Source: an uncultured Sunxiuqinia sp.
GTDB taxonomy: Bacteria; Bacteroidota; Bacteroidia; Bacteroidales; Prolixibacteraceae
Direction of reading: 5' to 3'
Assembly: GCF_947495665.1 (NCBI RefSeq)
Contig: NZ_CANLZV010000003.1
Span: forward strand, 62,001-126,000
Length of the DNA: 64,000 nt
Below the pieces are notes generated by a model, which saw only the letters and a program-made list of their open reading frames with translations, ran no database searches and was not told the DNA's origin. Shown here in pieces: positions 35,179-43,243 of the stretch. Position numbers and translations under genes: made by a program. Numbering within the stretch: the first letter of the stretch is position 1; each line of letters begins with the position of its first letter.

Positions 35179-36267
35179 TTAGGCTTTCTGCTTAAATTCA
35201 ACAATGTTTTGAATGAACTCATCAAACAAATATTCTGTATCAACCGGACCACTGGAAGCTTCCGGGTGGAACTGAGTAGAGAAGAATGGTTTTGTTTTGT
35301 GTCGGATGCCCTCGTTGGTTTTATCATTTACATTGACAAACATGCTTTCCCAGTCTTCCGGAAGAGTGTTGGGGTCAATAACATAGCCGTGGTTTTGCGA
35401 AGTGATAAAACAGCGGTCAGTTCCGGCAAGTAAAACCGGTTGGTTATGGCTTCGGTGTCCGAATTTCAGTTTGTAGGTATCAGCACCGGCAGCACGGGCC
35501 AGCAGCTGGTTCCCAAGGCAAATTCCCATGATGGGCTTTTCGGTCGCCATTACTTTTTTAATAGTCTCAACGGTTTTGTCGCAGCGGGCAGGGTCGCCCG
35601 GGCCATTTGAAATGAAGACCCCGTCAAATTCTTCTTCCGAGAAATCGTAATCCCAGGGAACGCGAATGACCGTTGTGTTGCGTTGGAGTAAACAGCGAAT
35701 GATGTTGTTTTTTACGCCACAGTCAATTAAAACAACTTTGTGTTCCCCATTACCATACACTTCCTTTTTCTCTATACTGGCAACAGCTACCAGGTTTTCC
35801 TTGTTTGGATCGTAAAAATCAATTGGCTCTTCTTCAAACTCGATTTTTCCTAACATCGATCCTTTCACGCGTAACACTTTGGTTAGTGCACGTGTGTCAA
35901 TCCCATACAGTCCGGGAACTTTTGATTCTTTTAACCAGTCACCGAGGCTTTTGCTTGCATTCCAGTGGCTGTATTCCGAAGAGTAGTCCGAAATAATCAA
36001 TCCGCTGATGTGCATTTTGTGTGACTCGTAGTGAGCGTGCACGCCTTCATCCGAAAGATCTGTTGGAACACCATAATTCCCAATCATTGGATAGGTCGAA
36101 ACCAAAATCTGACCGGTATATGAAGGATCTGTTAAACTTTCCGGGTATCCGGTCATAGCAGTATAAAAAACCACTTCGCCGGCAATGGACTGTTCATATC
36201 CGAAAGATTTTCCCTCAAACCTGGTCCCGTCTTCTAAAACCAAACTGACTTTCTTTGCCTTTGTCAT
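35179..36267 (-). CDS. carA: Carbamoyl-phosphate synthase small (glutaminase) subunit
   Basis: 362 aa. The N-terminal CPSase_sm domain has LEDGTRFEGKSFG and GEVVFYTAMTGYPESLTDPS. The C-terminal class I glutaminase has the oxyanion region FISNGPGDPARCD, the nucleophile Cys in IMGICLGNQLLARAAGA (about 255-271) and the His/Glu pair in TQFHPEASSGP. It hydrolyses glutamine and feeds ammonia to CarB. It is the first gene of carA-carB, which shares a divergent intergenic region with argR. The leader carries a terminator and a short ORF, so expression is probably attenuated. Confidence 0.97.
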   Translation of the reverse strand: MTKAKKVSLVLEDGTRFEGKSFGYEQSIAGEVVFYTAMTGYPESLTDPSYTGQILVSTYPMIGNYGVPTDLSDEGVHAHYESHKMHISGLIISDYSSEYSHWNASKSLGDWLKESKVPGLYGIDTRALTKVLRVKGSMLGKIEFEEEPIDFYDPNKENLVAVASIEKKEVYGNGEHKVVLIDCGVKNNIIRCLLQRNTTVIRVPWDYDFSEEEFDGVFISNGPGDPARCDKTVETIKKVMATEKPIMGICLGNQLLARAAGADTYKLKFGHRSHNQPVLLAGTDRCFITSQNHGYVIDPNTLPEDWESMFVNVNDKTNEGIRHKTKPFFSTQFHPEASSGPVDTEYLFDEFIQNIVEFKQKA

Positions 36268-36279
36268 TGTACTAATCGC

Positions 36280-36372
36280 TTATAGATTAAAAAAAATGCG
36301 TCTGACTACCGAAAGTAGGGCAAACGCATTGTGCTTATTTTCTTTTGAATAATGTTTTTTCTTCACCGTCAT
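36280..36372 (-). CDS. Possible 30-codon leader peptide of carAB
   Basis: On the minus strand ATG at 36372 opens a 30-codon frame that stops at 36280, 12 nt before the carA ATG. The product starts MTVKKKHYSKENKHNAF, continues with a hydrophobic LLSVV, and then has two adjacent Arg codons (residues 24-25) before IFFNL. The last third is read through the intrinsic terminator at 36287-36330. This is the arrangement of the E. coli pyrBI leader, where a ribosome close behind the polymerase blocks the terminator. The Arg pair would alternatively allow arginine sensing. Whether it is translated is unknown. Confidence 0.5.
   Translation of the reverse strand: MTVKKKHYSKENKHNAFALLSVVRRIFFNL
36287..36330 (-). 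terminator. Intrinsic terminator inside the carA leader (candidate attenuator)
   Basis: Outer arms 36295-36301 and 36324-36330 (AATGCGT/ACGCATT) and an inner CTAC/GTAG stem (36306-36309 with 36315-36318) are followed on the minus strand by eight T. It sits between the predicted carA start site and the carA ATG, only about 20 nt before the latter, so it can only act as an attenuator and not as an end-of-gene terminator. Confidence 0.75.
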
Positions 36373-36383
36373 ATTGTATTGCT

Positions 36384-36420
36384 ACCAAAAACACTCATCG
36401 TGACAAAATGTTTTTTGGTG
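36384..36420 (-). promoter_or_regulatory. Hairpin near the 5' end of the carA leader
   Basis: Near-perfect arms ACCAAAAACA (36384-36393) and TGTTTTTTGGT (36408-36418), with one bulged base. It is just downstream of the predicted carA start near 36427. It may pause polymerase or stabilise the leader. Confidence 0.45.
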
Positions 36421-36433
36421 AGCGTTTCGGCTA

Positions 36434-36441
36434 CAAAAATA
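36434..36441 (-). promoter_or_regulatory. -7 element of the carA promoter
   Basis: Minus-strand TATTTTTG matches TAnnTTTG. It predicts a leader of about 160 nt holding two hairpins and a short ORF. The -33 box is weak. It is only about 45 bp from the argR -7 element, so both promoters share one small control region. Confidence 0.45.
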
Positions 36442-36462
36442 GAAATAATTCTGGAATAAAAA

Positions 36463-36516
36463 TTTGATTTTTACAGAAAATGCATAATTTTGCATAGGAT
36501 TTGCATATATATACAG
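36463..36516 (+). promoter_or_regulatory. argR promoter overlapped by probable ARG-box-like palindromes
   Basis: TTTG at 36463-36466, 18-bp spacer and TAATTTTG at 36485-36492 make one of the best promoter matches in the window. ATGCATAATTTTGCAT (36480-36495), a near-perfect 16-bp palindrome, covers the -7 box. A second related TTGCATATATATACA lies at 36501-36515. Two A/T-rich palindromes of this size are the pattern of ArgR operators, so ArgR probably represses its own promoter and perhaps carA. Confidence 0.6.
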
Positions 36517-36519
36517 AAA

Positions 36520-37002
36520 ATGAAGAATCGCACGAAAAGACAATTGGCTATTAAAAAAATAGTTACATCAAAGGAGATTAGTAGCCAGGAGGAACTGCTG
36601 GGGCAACTGAAAGAAGAAGGTTATGAGTTGACCCAGGCGACCTTGTCACGTGATTTAAAAATATTAAAGGTGGCTAAAGTGGCACATCCGAACAAAGGAT
36701 ACGTATATGTTTTCCCGGAAGGGGTGAATGTTGATCCTCAGTATGAGAATTCACGGGTGAATTTTTTGGCCGATGGATTTCGTGATTTGCAGTTTTCCGG
36801 AAACCTGGCGGTGTTAAGAACACGTCCGGGCTATGCAAGCAGCTTAGCTGCGGTGTTGGACCATGCAGATCCGTATGAGATTATAGGAAGTATTGCTGGA
36901 GATGACACCATTTTACTGGTGATGCGAGAGGGAGTAACTCCCAGCGATTTAATTAATAGTTTGATTTTGGTAATGCCAAAATTAGAAGACAAAATTGGAT
37001 AG
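36520..37002 (+). CDS. argR: Arginine repressor ArgR
   Basis: 160 aa from ATG at 36520; a TTG ten codons upstream would lie in the operator region. The N-terminal winged helix domain (RQLAIKKIVTSKEISSQEEL; GYELTQATLSRDLKILKV) and the C-terminal hexamerisation and arginine-binding domain (VLRTRPGYASSLAAVLDHAD, then GSIAGDDTILLVMREG) are both complete. The GDDT segment contains the Asp residues that bind arginine in this family. It leads the arginine/proline gene series and should repress it when arginine is plentiful. Confidence 0.96.
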   Translation: MKNRTKRQLAIKKIVTSKEISSQEELLGQLKEEGYELTQATLSRDLKILKVAKVAHPNKGYVYVFPEGVNVDPQYENSRVNFLADGFRDLQFSGNLAVLRTRPGYASSLAAVLDHADPYEIIGSIAGDDTILLVMREGVTPSDLINSLILVMPKLEDKIG

Positions 37003-37023
37003 ATGGATAGGATTTTAGATTAA

Positions 37024-37725
37024 ATGAAAAACATTAAGGATATTAAAGTTATTGCAGCAAATGTTGCGCACTTGGACTATGTTGCCAAGATTAATGACAG
37101 TATTGATCTGGCTTCCAAGGAGAGAGGGACTGGTATTGCCCGTCGATCAGATGAGTATATTACTCAAAAGATTGTGGAGGGAAAAGCCATTATTGCTTTA
37201 GAGGGCACCGCTTTTGCCGGTTTCTGTTACATTGAATCGTGGGGGCACAATCGGTTTGTGGCCAACTCGGGTTTGATTGTTGTTCGCGATTACCGGGGAA
37301 TTGGACTGGCACGTGAAATTAAGCGGAAAGCTTTTGAATTGTCACGAGAAAAGTTCCCGAATGCTAAAATATTTGGATTGACAACGGGGCTGGCGGTTAT
37401 GAAAATTAACCATGAGTTGGGCTATCGCCCGGTTACTTTTTCAGAACTTACGGATGATGAGGATTTCTGGAAGGGATGCCAGAGTTGTGTAAATTATGAT
37501 ATTCTAACGCGTACCGGGCGTTCTAAATGCTTGTGTACCGGAATGCTTTTTGATCCGGAGTGGGAAAAGAAGAAGGTGAAGAAGGTCGAAAAAAGTAAAA
37601 AAATATCATTGACGGAAATCATCGGTAAATTGAAACCTAAAAGTCATTCAGGCGGTAAAGAATCAGGAGATAATCGTTTTAAAAAAATAATTCAGAACTT
37701 AAGTGATGGCACTGTTCGGCAATAA
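37024..37725 (+). CDS. GNAT acyltransferase of the arginine cluster with Cys-rich C-terminal segment
   Basis: 233 aa. Residues 7-150 are a GNAT domain: LDYVAKINDSIDLASK, FAGFCYIESWGHNRFVANSG, the acyl-CoA binding loop VRDYRGIGLAREIKRKAFE (about 91-109, R-x-x-G-I-G/A type) and NHELGYRPVTFSEL. After it come four Cys in CQSC and KCLC about 17 residues apart, then a basic tail. It lies 21 bp after argR and before argG. Its place makes it the best candidate for the first step, acylation of glutamate, in a cluster that otherwise lacks argA/argJ. That function is inferred. Confidence 0.8.
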   Translation: MKNIKDIKVIAANVAHLDYVAKINDSIDLASKERGTGIARRSDEYITQKIVEGKAIIALEGTAFAGFCYIESWGHNRFVANSGLIVVRDYRGIGLAREIKRKAFELSREKFPNAKIFGLTTGLAVMKINHELGYRPVTFSELTDDEDFWKGCQSCVNYDILTRTGRSKCLCTGMLFDPEWEKKKVKKVEKSKKISLTEIIGKLKPKSHSGGKESGDNRFKKIIQNLSDGTVRQ

Positions 37726-37749
37726 TTTCAGGATTAATTTTCTTTAAAT

Positions 37750-37767
37750 ATTTCCAATTATGGAAAT
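37750..37767 (+). promoter_or_regulatory. Inverted repeat upstream of argG
   Basis: ATTTCCA-ATTA-TGGAAAT, perfect 7-bp arms, 113 bp before the argG ATG. It could be an operator. It does not resemble the ARG-box-like sites at 36480. Confidence 0.35.
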
Positions 37768-37880
37768 GGATTAAGCTTAGTGAGCTGCATAACAGTTTAG
37801 GGAAAAAAGGTTAGTAAAGTTGTAAGTTTTCAGTAGAAATGCTGAATTGGTGTCATCACTTTTTATAAAAAACAAATCAA

Positions 37881-39074
37881 ATGAAAGAGAAAGTAGTATT
37901 AGCATACAGCGGAGGTTTGGATACTTCATTTTGCGCAAAGTATTTATCGGTTGAAAAAAATCTTGAAGTTTATACGGCTCTTGCTAATACCGGCGGTTTT
38001 GGTGCCGAAGAGCTGGAAGATATTGAGACGAAAGCGTATGAGTTAGGCTCGGCCAAACACGTTACGCTGGATGTAACCGATACCTATTATAGTAAGTGTA
38101 TCCGATACATGGTTTATGGCAATGTTCTCCGGAATAATACTTATCCGATTTCGGTTAGTTCTGAACGGGTTTTTCAAGCGATTGCCATCATTGAATATGC
38201 CAAGAAAATTGGGGCAAAATATGTTGCTCACGGAAGTACTGGGGCCGGAAACGACCAGGTACGTTTCGACCTTACTTTTGAAGTTCTGGCTCCGGATATT
38301 GAAATTTTGACACCCACACGCGACTTGCAACTCAGCCGTCAGGAAGAGATTGACTACCTGAAAAAACACGGTGTTGAGGCCGATTGGTCTAAAATGGCTT
38401 ACTCGATTAATAAAGGCTTGTGGGGAACCAGTATTGGAGGAAAAGAAACACTGACTTCAGATAAAACCTTACCCGAAGAAGCTTATCCGTCTCAATTGGA
38501 AGCGAAGGGAGAGAAAGAGATTTCACTTGATTTTGTAAAAGGTGAGCTGAAAGGTGTTGATGGTAAAAAATACTTCAATACGGTAGATGCGATCCGCGCT
38601 TTGGAAGCTTTGGCTGCTCCATACGCTATTGGCCGCGATATGCATATTGGTGATACCATTATTGGTATTAAAGGGCGTGTTGGCTTTGAAGCGGCAGCTC
38701 CCATGCTGATCATTAAAGCGCACCAAATGCTGGAAAAACACACGCTTACCAAATGGCAAATGTACTGGAAAGAGCAGTTGTCGAACTGGTATGGCATGTT
38801 CCTGCACGAATCGCTTTATCTGGATCCGGTGATGCGCGACATTGAAAAATTCCTGGAAAACACGCAGGAAACGGTTACCGGTAAAGTAATTGTAACACTG
38901 AAGCCTTACCACTATGTGTTGGTTGGTGTTGAGTCAGATTATGATTTGATGAAATCAGACTTTGGTGAGTATGGTGAGATGAATAAAGCCTGGACCAGCG
39001 AAGATGTTAAAGGCTTTACCAAAATTTTAGGAACTTCGTTGAAAATTTACAATTCAGTTAATAAAAAATACTAA
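37881..39074 (+). CDS. argG: Argininosuccinate synthase
   Basis: 397 aa, standard length. The P-loop is VVLAYSGGLDTSFCAKYL at the N-terminus; the citrulline/aspartate-binding segment HGSTGAGNDQVRFDLTFEV is at about residues 113-131; SINKGLWGTSIGGKET is at about 175-190. It joins citrulline and aspartate with ATP. In the succinylated pathway of this phylum the citrulline comes from N-succinylcitrulline after deacylation. argH, the next step, is not in the window. Confidence 0.97.
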   Translation: MKEKVVLAYSGGLDTSFCAKYLSVEKNLEVYTALANTGGFGAEELEDIETKAYELGSAKHVTLDVTDTYYSKCIRYMVYGNVLRNNTYPISVSSERVFQAIAIIEYAKKIGAKYVAHGSTGAGNDQVRFDLTFEVLAPDIEILTPTRDLQLSRQEEIDYLKKHGVEADWSKMAYSINKGLWGTSIGGKETLTSDKTLPEEAYPSQLEAKGEKEISLDFVKGELKGVDGKKYFNTVDAIRALEALAAPYAIGRDMHIGDTIIGIKGRVGFEAAAPMLIIKAHQMLEKHTLTKWQMYWKEQLSNWYGMFLHESLYLDPVMRDIEKFLENTQETVTGKVIVTLKPYHYVLVGVESDYDLMKSDFGEYGEMNKAWTSEDVKGFTKILGTSLKIYNSVNKKY

Positions 39075-39087
39075 GCAGGAGCGATAC

Positions 39088-40056
39088 ATGATTCAAGTAG
39101 GAATAATAGGAGGGGCAGGATACACTGCCGGAGAATTGATTCGTATTTTATTGAACCATCCACAGGCGGAAATCGCTTTTGTGCAAAGTAGCAGCAATGG
39201 CGGCAATCCGGTAACCAATGTTCATCGTGATTTGTTGGGAGAAACTGACCTGCAGTTTGTTGCTGAACCTGATTTTGGTAAGGTTGATGTTATTTTTCTG
39301 TGCATGGGCCACGGAAAATCCAAAGCATTTGTTGAAGCCAACTCGTTGCCTGAGTCGCTTAAGGTGATTGATTTGAGTCACGACTACCGGTTAAAAGCAG
39401 CGGGAAATGAGTTTGTTTATGGTTTGCCCGAAATTAACCGCGAAGCCATTCGAACAGCTCAATATATTGCCAATCCGGGCTGTTTCGCCACCGGAATTCA
39501 ATTGGCAGTTTTGCCACTGGCAGCAGCTGGTTTAGTCAAAAATGAAATTCATGTCCACGCCATTACCGGGTCAACCGGGGCAGGACAAGCACCAAGTGCT
39601 ACCTCGCATTTTAGCTGGCGCAACAGCAATGTGTCGGTGTACAAGGCTTTTCAGCACCAGCATTTAGGCGAAATTGGCCAAAGCTTTAAGCAGTTGCAGG
39701 ACTCCTTCGACTTCGATATCAACTTTGTGCCGGTTCGTGGAAATCATACCCGGGGTATTTTTGCTTCGGTTTATACTGATTTTGACGGAAGTCTGGAAGA
39801 GGCTGTTCAGCTTTATGAAACGTATTATGCGACACATCCTTTTGTGTTTGTTACCAGCGAAAACCCGGATGTAAAACAAGTGGTGAACACCAATAAGGCG
39901 GTTCTTCACCTGGAAAAACACGGCCGGAAACTATTGATCCTAAGTGTAACGGATAACCTGCTGAAAGGGGCTTCCGGACAAGCCGTTCAGAACATGAACC
40001 TGCAGTTTGGTCTGGATGAAAAGGCCGGGTTGAACTTAAAACCGGTATCATTTTAA
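39088..40056 (+). CDS. argC: N-acyl-gamma-glutamyl-phosphate reductase
   Basis: 322 aa. NADP-binding loop IIGGAGYTAGELIRIL at the N-terminus, catalytic Cys132 in NPGCFATGIQL, and PVRGNHTRGIFASVY (about 210-224), which contains the conserved RG motif before the substrate His. It reduces N-acyl-glutamyl phosphate to the semialdehyde. Given the downstream argF', the acyl group is probably succinyl. Gap of 13 bp from argG, 9 bp to argD. Confidence 0.96.
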   Translation: MIQVGIIGGAGYTAGELIRILLNHPQAEIAFVQSSSNGGNPVTNVHRDLLGETDLQFVAEPDFGKVDVIFLCMGHGKSKAFVEANSLPESLKVIDLSHDYRLKAAGNEFVYGLPEINREAIRTAQYIANPGCFATGIQLAVLPLAAAGLVKNEIHVHAITGSTGAGQAPSATSHFSWRNSNVSVYKAFQHQHLGEIGQSFKQLQDSFDFDINFVPVRGNHTRGIFASVYTDFDGSLEEAVQLYETYYATHPFVFVTSENPDVKQVVNTNKAVLHLEKHGRKLLILSVTDNLLKGASGQAVQNMNLQFGLDEKAGLNLKPVSF

Positions 40057-40065
40057 TTGATTAGT

Positions 40066-41211
40066 ATGAATTTATTCGATGTATATCCCTTGTTTGATAT
40101 TACTCCGGTGAAAGCCGAAGGATGCTACGTATGGGACGATGCCGGTAACCGGTATCTGGATTTATATGGAGGCCATGCTGTAATTTCAGTCGGGCACAGC
40201 CACCCCAAATATGTTGCTCAAATTAGTGAGCAGCTGCAACAAATCGGGTTTTACAGCAACTCGGTAAAGATTCCTCAGCAGCAGGAACTGGCCACTAAAT
40301 TGGGGCAGCTTTCCGGATGCGATGACTATCAGTTGTTTTTGTGTAACTCGGGGGCTGAGGCCAATGAAAATGCCTTGAAACTGGCTTCGTTTACAACTGG
40401 CCGGAAAAAAGTGATCAGCTTTAAAAAGGGTTTTCACGGGCGTACTTCGGCTGCAGTGGCCATTACCGATAATCCAAAAATTGTTGCTCCGGTCAATGAA
40501 ACAGAGCATGCGGTGATTTTACCTTTAAACGATATTGCTGCGGTTGAGCAGCAATTGAAAGCGGAAGATGTTGCGGCAGTCATTGTGGAAGGCATTCAGG
40601 GAATCGGAGGGATTCATGTTCCGGATTCGGCTTTCCTTGAAAAATTGAGCCAGTTATGTAAACAGTACGGAAGCTTGCTTGTTCTGGATGAAATCCAATC
40701 AGGGTATGGCCGAAGTGGCAAGTTCTTTGCTTATCAATACACCGCTGTACAGCCCGATATGATTACTATGGCCAAAGGTATGGGCAATGGATTTCCCATT
40801 GGTGGCGTGCTGATTAGCCCCGAACTGAAACCATGGCATGGCATGCTGGGCACGACCTTTGGAGGCAACTACCTGGCTTGTGCTGCCGGTATTGCTGTAT
40901 TGGATATTATGGCTGAAGAACAGTTGGTAACCAATGCGGAGCAAGTAGGAAACTTCTTGATTGAAAAGCTGACAGCTATTGGGGGAATTAAAGAAGTTCG
41001 GGGAGAAGGATTGATGATTGGTATTGAGTTTGCCGAAGAAGTGAAACCCATCCGTCAGAAACTGCTTTTCGACGAAAAAATATTTACCGGAGTTTCCGGA
41101 GCACATATTATTCGATTGCTGCCACCCTTAAGTTTAACCATGGAACAAGCAGCTTATTTTATCGAAAAATTTGAAAAGGTATTGAAGGAACTTGCCGTTC
41201 ATTCAAACTAA
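40066..41211 (+). CDS. argD: N-acylornithine aminotransferase
   Basis: 381 aa from ATG at 40066, 9 bp after the argC stop; a TTG directly at the stop is less likely. Class III PLP aminotransferase with LDLYGGHAVISVGHSHP, LFLCNSGAEANENALKLA (about 90-107), LVLDEIQSGYGRSGKFFAYQ (about 206-225) and the PLP Lys237 in MAKGMGNGFPIGG. It transfers an amino group from glutamate to the N-acylglutamate semialdehyde. Confidence 0.95.
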   Translation: MNLFDVYPLFDITPVKAEGCYVWDDAGNRYLDLYGGHAVISVGHSHPKYVAQISEQLQQIGFYSNSVKIPQQQELATKLGQLSGCDDYQLFLCNSGAEANENALKLASFTTGRKKVISFKKGFHGRTSAAVAITDNPKIVAPVNETEHAVILPLNDIAAVEQQLKAEDVAAVIVEGIQGIGGIHVPDSAFLEKLSQLCKQYGSLLVLDEIQSGYGRSGKFFAYQYTAVQPDMITMAKGMGNGFPIGGVLISPELKPWHGMLGTTFGGNYLACAAGIAVLDIMAEEQLVTNAEQVGNFLIEKLTAIGGIKEVRGEGLMIGIEFAEEVKPIRQKLLFDEKIFTGVSGAHIIRLLPPLSLTMEQAAYFIEKFEKVLKELAVHSN

Positions 41212-41222
41212 AAAAGAACAAA

Positions 41223-42020
41223 ATGAAAGTTGGAAAAATTACCATAATTGGCGCCGGAAATATGGGCGGAGCAATTGCCAACGGCTTGTTGAAGTCGGGC
41301 TATGTTGAACCTTCAGCAATTAGCATCTCCGATCCGCGCAAACCTGTTTTAGAAGGCTTTAAGGCTCGCGGATTGAATACGTTTCAGGATAACCTGGAAG
41401 CTGTAAAGACAGCGGACGTGATTATTTTTGCAGTGAAGCCGTATCATATTGAGAAGGTGATCAATGGGGTAAAACCAGCTTTAACTTCAGATAAAATTAT
41501 TGTTTCCATTGCAGCGGGCGTAAGCCTGGCTGAATTGGGCGGGATGATTGGTGAAGATGCCCGGATTTTGCGCGTAATGCCCAACACGGCCATTTCCTTG
41601 CAGGAATCCATGACTTGCATTTCAGGCAATGGCAATTCAGAAGGAGACCTTGATACGGTTAAGGAATTGTTCGACCAACTGGGTTCTACCGTGGTAATCA
41701 ATGAGGAGTTGATGGCTGCGGCAACGGTGCTGGCCTCCTGCGGTACCGCATTCGCTTTGCGCTATGTGCGGGCAGCTATGCAAGGAGGTATCGAAATGGG
41801 CTTTAATGCCGAAATGGCGCAGTTTATTACTGCTCAAACGGTAAAGGGGGCTGTTCAGTTGATTATGAATACCGGCCATCATCCGGAGCGGGAAATTGAT
41901 AAGGTGACTACCCCCCGGGGAATTACCATTACCGGAATCAATGAGATGGAACATAAAGGTTTCAGCTCTTCGGTAATTCAGGGACTGATAGCCTCATTCA
42001 ATAAAGTGGAACGTGGATAG
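41223..42020 (+). CDS. proC: Pyrroline-5-carboxylate reductase
   Basis: 265 aa. N-terminal Rossmann motif ITIIGAGNMGGAIANGLL, the ADVIIFAVKPYHIEKV segment, SIAAGVSLAEL and RVMPNTAISLQESMTCI, and the C-terminal dimer domain with TVKGAVQLI and VTTPRGITITGINEME. It performs the last step of proline synthesis with NAD(P)H. It begins a proC-proB-proA block within the arginine series, 11 bp after argD. Confidence 0.96.
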   Translation: MKVGKITIIGAGNMGGAIANGLLKSGYVEPSAISISDPRKPVLEGFKARGLNTFQDNLEAVKTADVIIFAVKPYHIEKVINGVKPALTSDKIIVSIAAGVSLAELGGMIGEDARILRVMPNTAISLQESMTCISGNGNSEGDLDTVKELFDQLGSTVVINEELMAAATVLASCGTAFALRYVRAAMQGGIEMGFNAEMAQFITAQTVKGAVQLIMNTGHHPEREIDKVTTPRGITITGINEMEHKGFSSSVIQGLIASFNKVERG

Positions 42021-42032
42021 AGCCCGGAGGAC

Positions 42033-43124
42033 ATGAGTTTTAATTATAAGAAAATTACCATAAAAGTAGGTAGTAACGTTCTAACCAAGTCTGATGGGAC
42101 ATTGAATGTTGCCCGAATGGAGCATCTGGTGGACCAAATTGCCCTGCTTCACCAGAAAGGAGTCGAAGTCATTTTGGTTTCGTCCGGTGCGGTTGCTGCC
42201 GGTCGCAGCGAAATGAAACTGAACCGGAAGCTGGATACGGTTTCCTCTCGTCAGCTGTGGTCGGCCATTGGGCAGGTGAAGATGATCAACCAATACGCTG
42301 CTTTTTTCAATAAGCATGGCATTACCTGTGCACAGGTGCTGACCACCAAAGATAACTTTGGCGACCGGAATCATTACCTGAATATGAAAAACTGTTTTAC
42401 CACCTTGCTGGAAAACAGGGTGGTGCCGGTGGTCAATGAGAATGATACCATTTCGGTTACCGAACTGATGTTTACCGATAATGATGAGTTGTCGGGGCTG
42501 ATTGCCTCGATGCAAAATTCAGAAGCTTTGATTATTCTCAGTAACATTGATGGCATTTACGATGGCGATCCCAAGTTGCCGGAATCGCAGATCATTGAAG
42601 AGATCAACCTGAAAGACCGCGACTGGATGAAGAATATCTTAACCCAGAAGTCGGGCTTCGGACGTGGAGGCATGCTAACCAAGAGCTCCATTGCCCGCAA
42701 GACGGCTAAAGATGGCATTGCGGTGCACATTGCCAACGGGTTGCGCGATCATATTCTGACGGATATTCTGAGCAAGGACCGGGAGGTAAAACATACCTGG
42801 TTTAAGGCCGGTAAACGCAAGTCGTCGAATGTGAAAAAATGGATCGCTTATTCGCATAGCTTTGCCAAAGGCGAGCTGGTCATTAATCAAGGAGCCAAAG
42901 ATGCGTTGAACTCAGCCAAAGCCACCAGTTTGTTACCCATCGGGGTAACCGAAGTGAAAGGGCTGTTTAAGCGGGGCGACATTGTAAAAATTATCGATGA
43001 ACAAGGCCGGCTGGTCGGCTGGGGAAAATCGCAATATTCGGCGGATAAAGTGAAAGCCGAAGGCGAGAGTCTTAAGCAAAAACCAGTGGTGCATTACGAT
43101 TATTTGTATTTAAGTGAAGATTAG
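42033..43124 (+). CDS. proB: Glutamate 5-kinase with PUA domain
   Basis: 363 aa. The amino acid kinase domain (1-255) has ITIKVGSNVLTKSDG, VILVSSGAVAAGRSEM (about 45-60), VVPVVNENDTISVTEL (about 129-144) and FGRGGMLTKSSIARKTAKDG (about 208-227). A C-terminal PUA domain (about 280-355; KGELVINQGAKDAL, GLFKRGDIVKII) is present, as in E. coli ProB. It phosphorylates glutamate as the first and usually feedback-inhibited step of proline synthesis. It follows proC by 12 bp. Confidence 0.96.
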   Translation: MSFNYKKITIKVGSNVLTKSDGTLNVARMEHLVDQIALLHQKGVEVILVSSGAVAAGRSEMKLNRKLDTVSSRQLWSAIGQVKMINQYAAFFNKHGITCAQVLTTKDNFGDRNHYLNMKNCFTTLLENRVVPVVNENDTISVTELMFTDNDELSGLIASMQNSEALIILSNIDGIYDGDPKLPESQIIEEINLKDRDWMKNILTQKSGFGRGGMLTKSSIARKTAKDGIAVHIANGLRDHILTDILSKDREVKHTWFKAGKRKSSNVKKWIAYSHSFAKGELVINQGAKDALNSAKATSLLPIGVTEVKGLFKRGDIVKIIDEQGRLVGWGKSQYSADKVKAEGESLKQKPVVHYDYLYLSED

Positions 43125-43211
43125 TGAATTAATAAAAATAAGCTCAGGATAGTTAGTTTCTTATCTTAACAATCCCCTTTTTTTGTTGACTTCAACAAGA
43201 TATTCTGAGTT

Positions 43212-43243
43212 GTCCCCTTCCTCCCCCAGGGAAGGGGACTTTT
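43212..43243 (+). repeat. G/C-rich hairpin between proB and proA
   Basis: Arms 43212-43221 (GTCCCCTTCC) and 43230-43239 (GGAAGGGGAC) are a perfect 10-bp stem with loop TCCCCCAG, followed by TTTT. It ends about 20 bp before the proA ATG. It may be a weak terminator that tunes the downstream genes, or a dispersed intergenic repeat: CTGGGGGA also occurs in G-rich stretches near 23600 and 53270. Confidence 0.55.

Noticed and set aside
36384-36420. Known riboswitch in the carA leader
   Set aside because: The hairpins do not show the conserved core of any riboswitch class I can recognise; a translation-coupled attenuator fits better.
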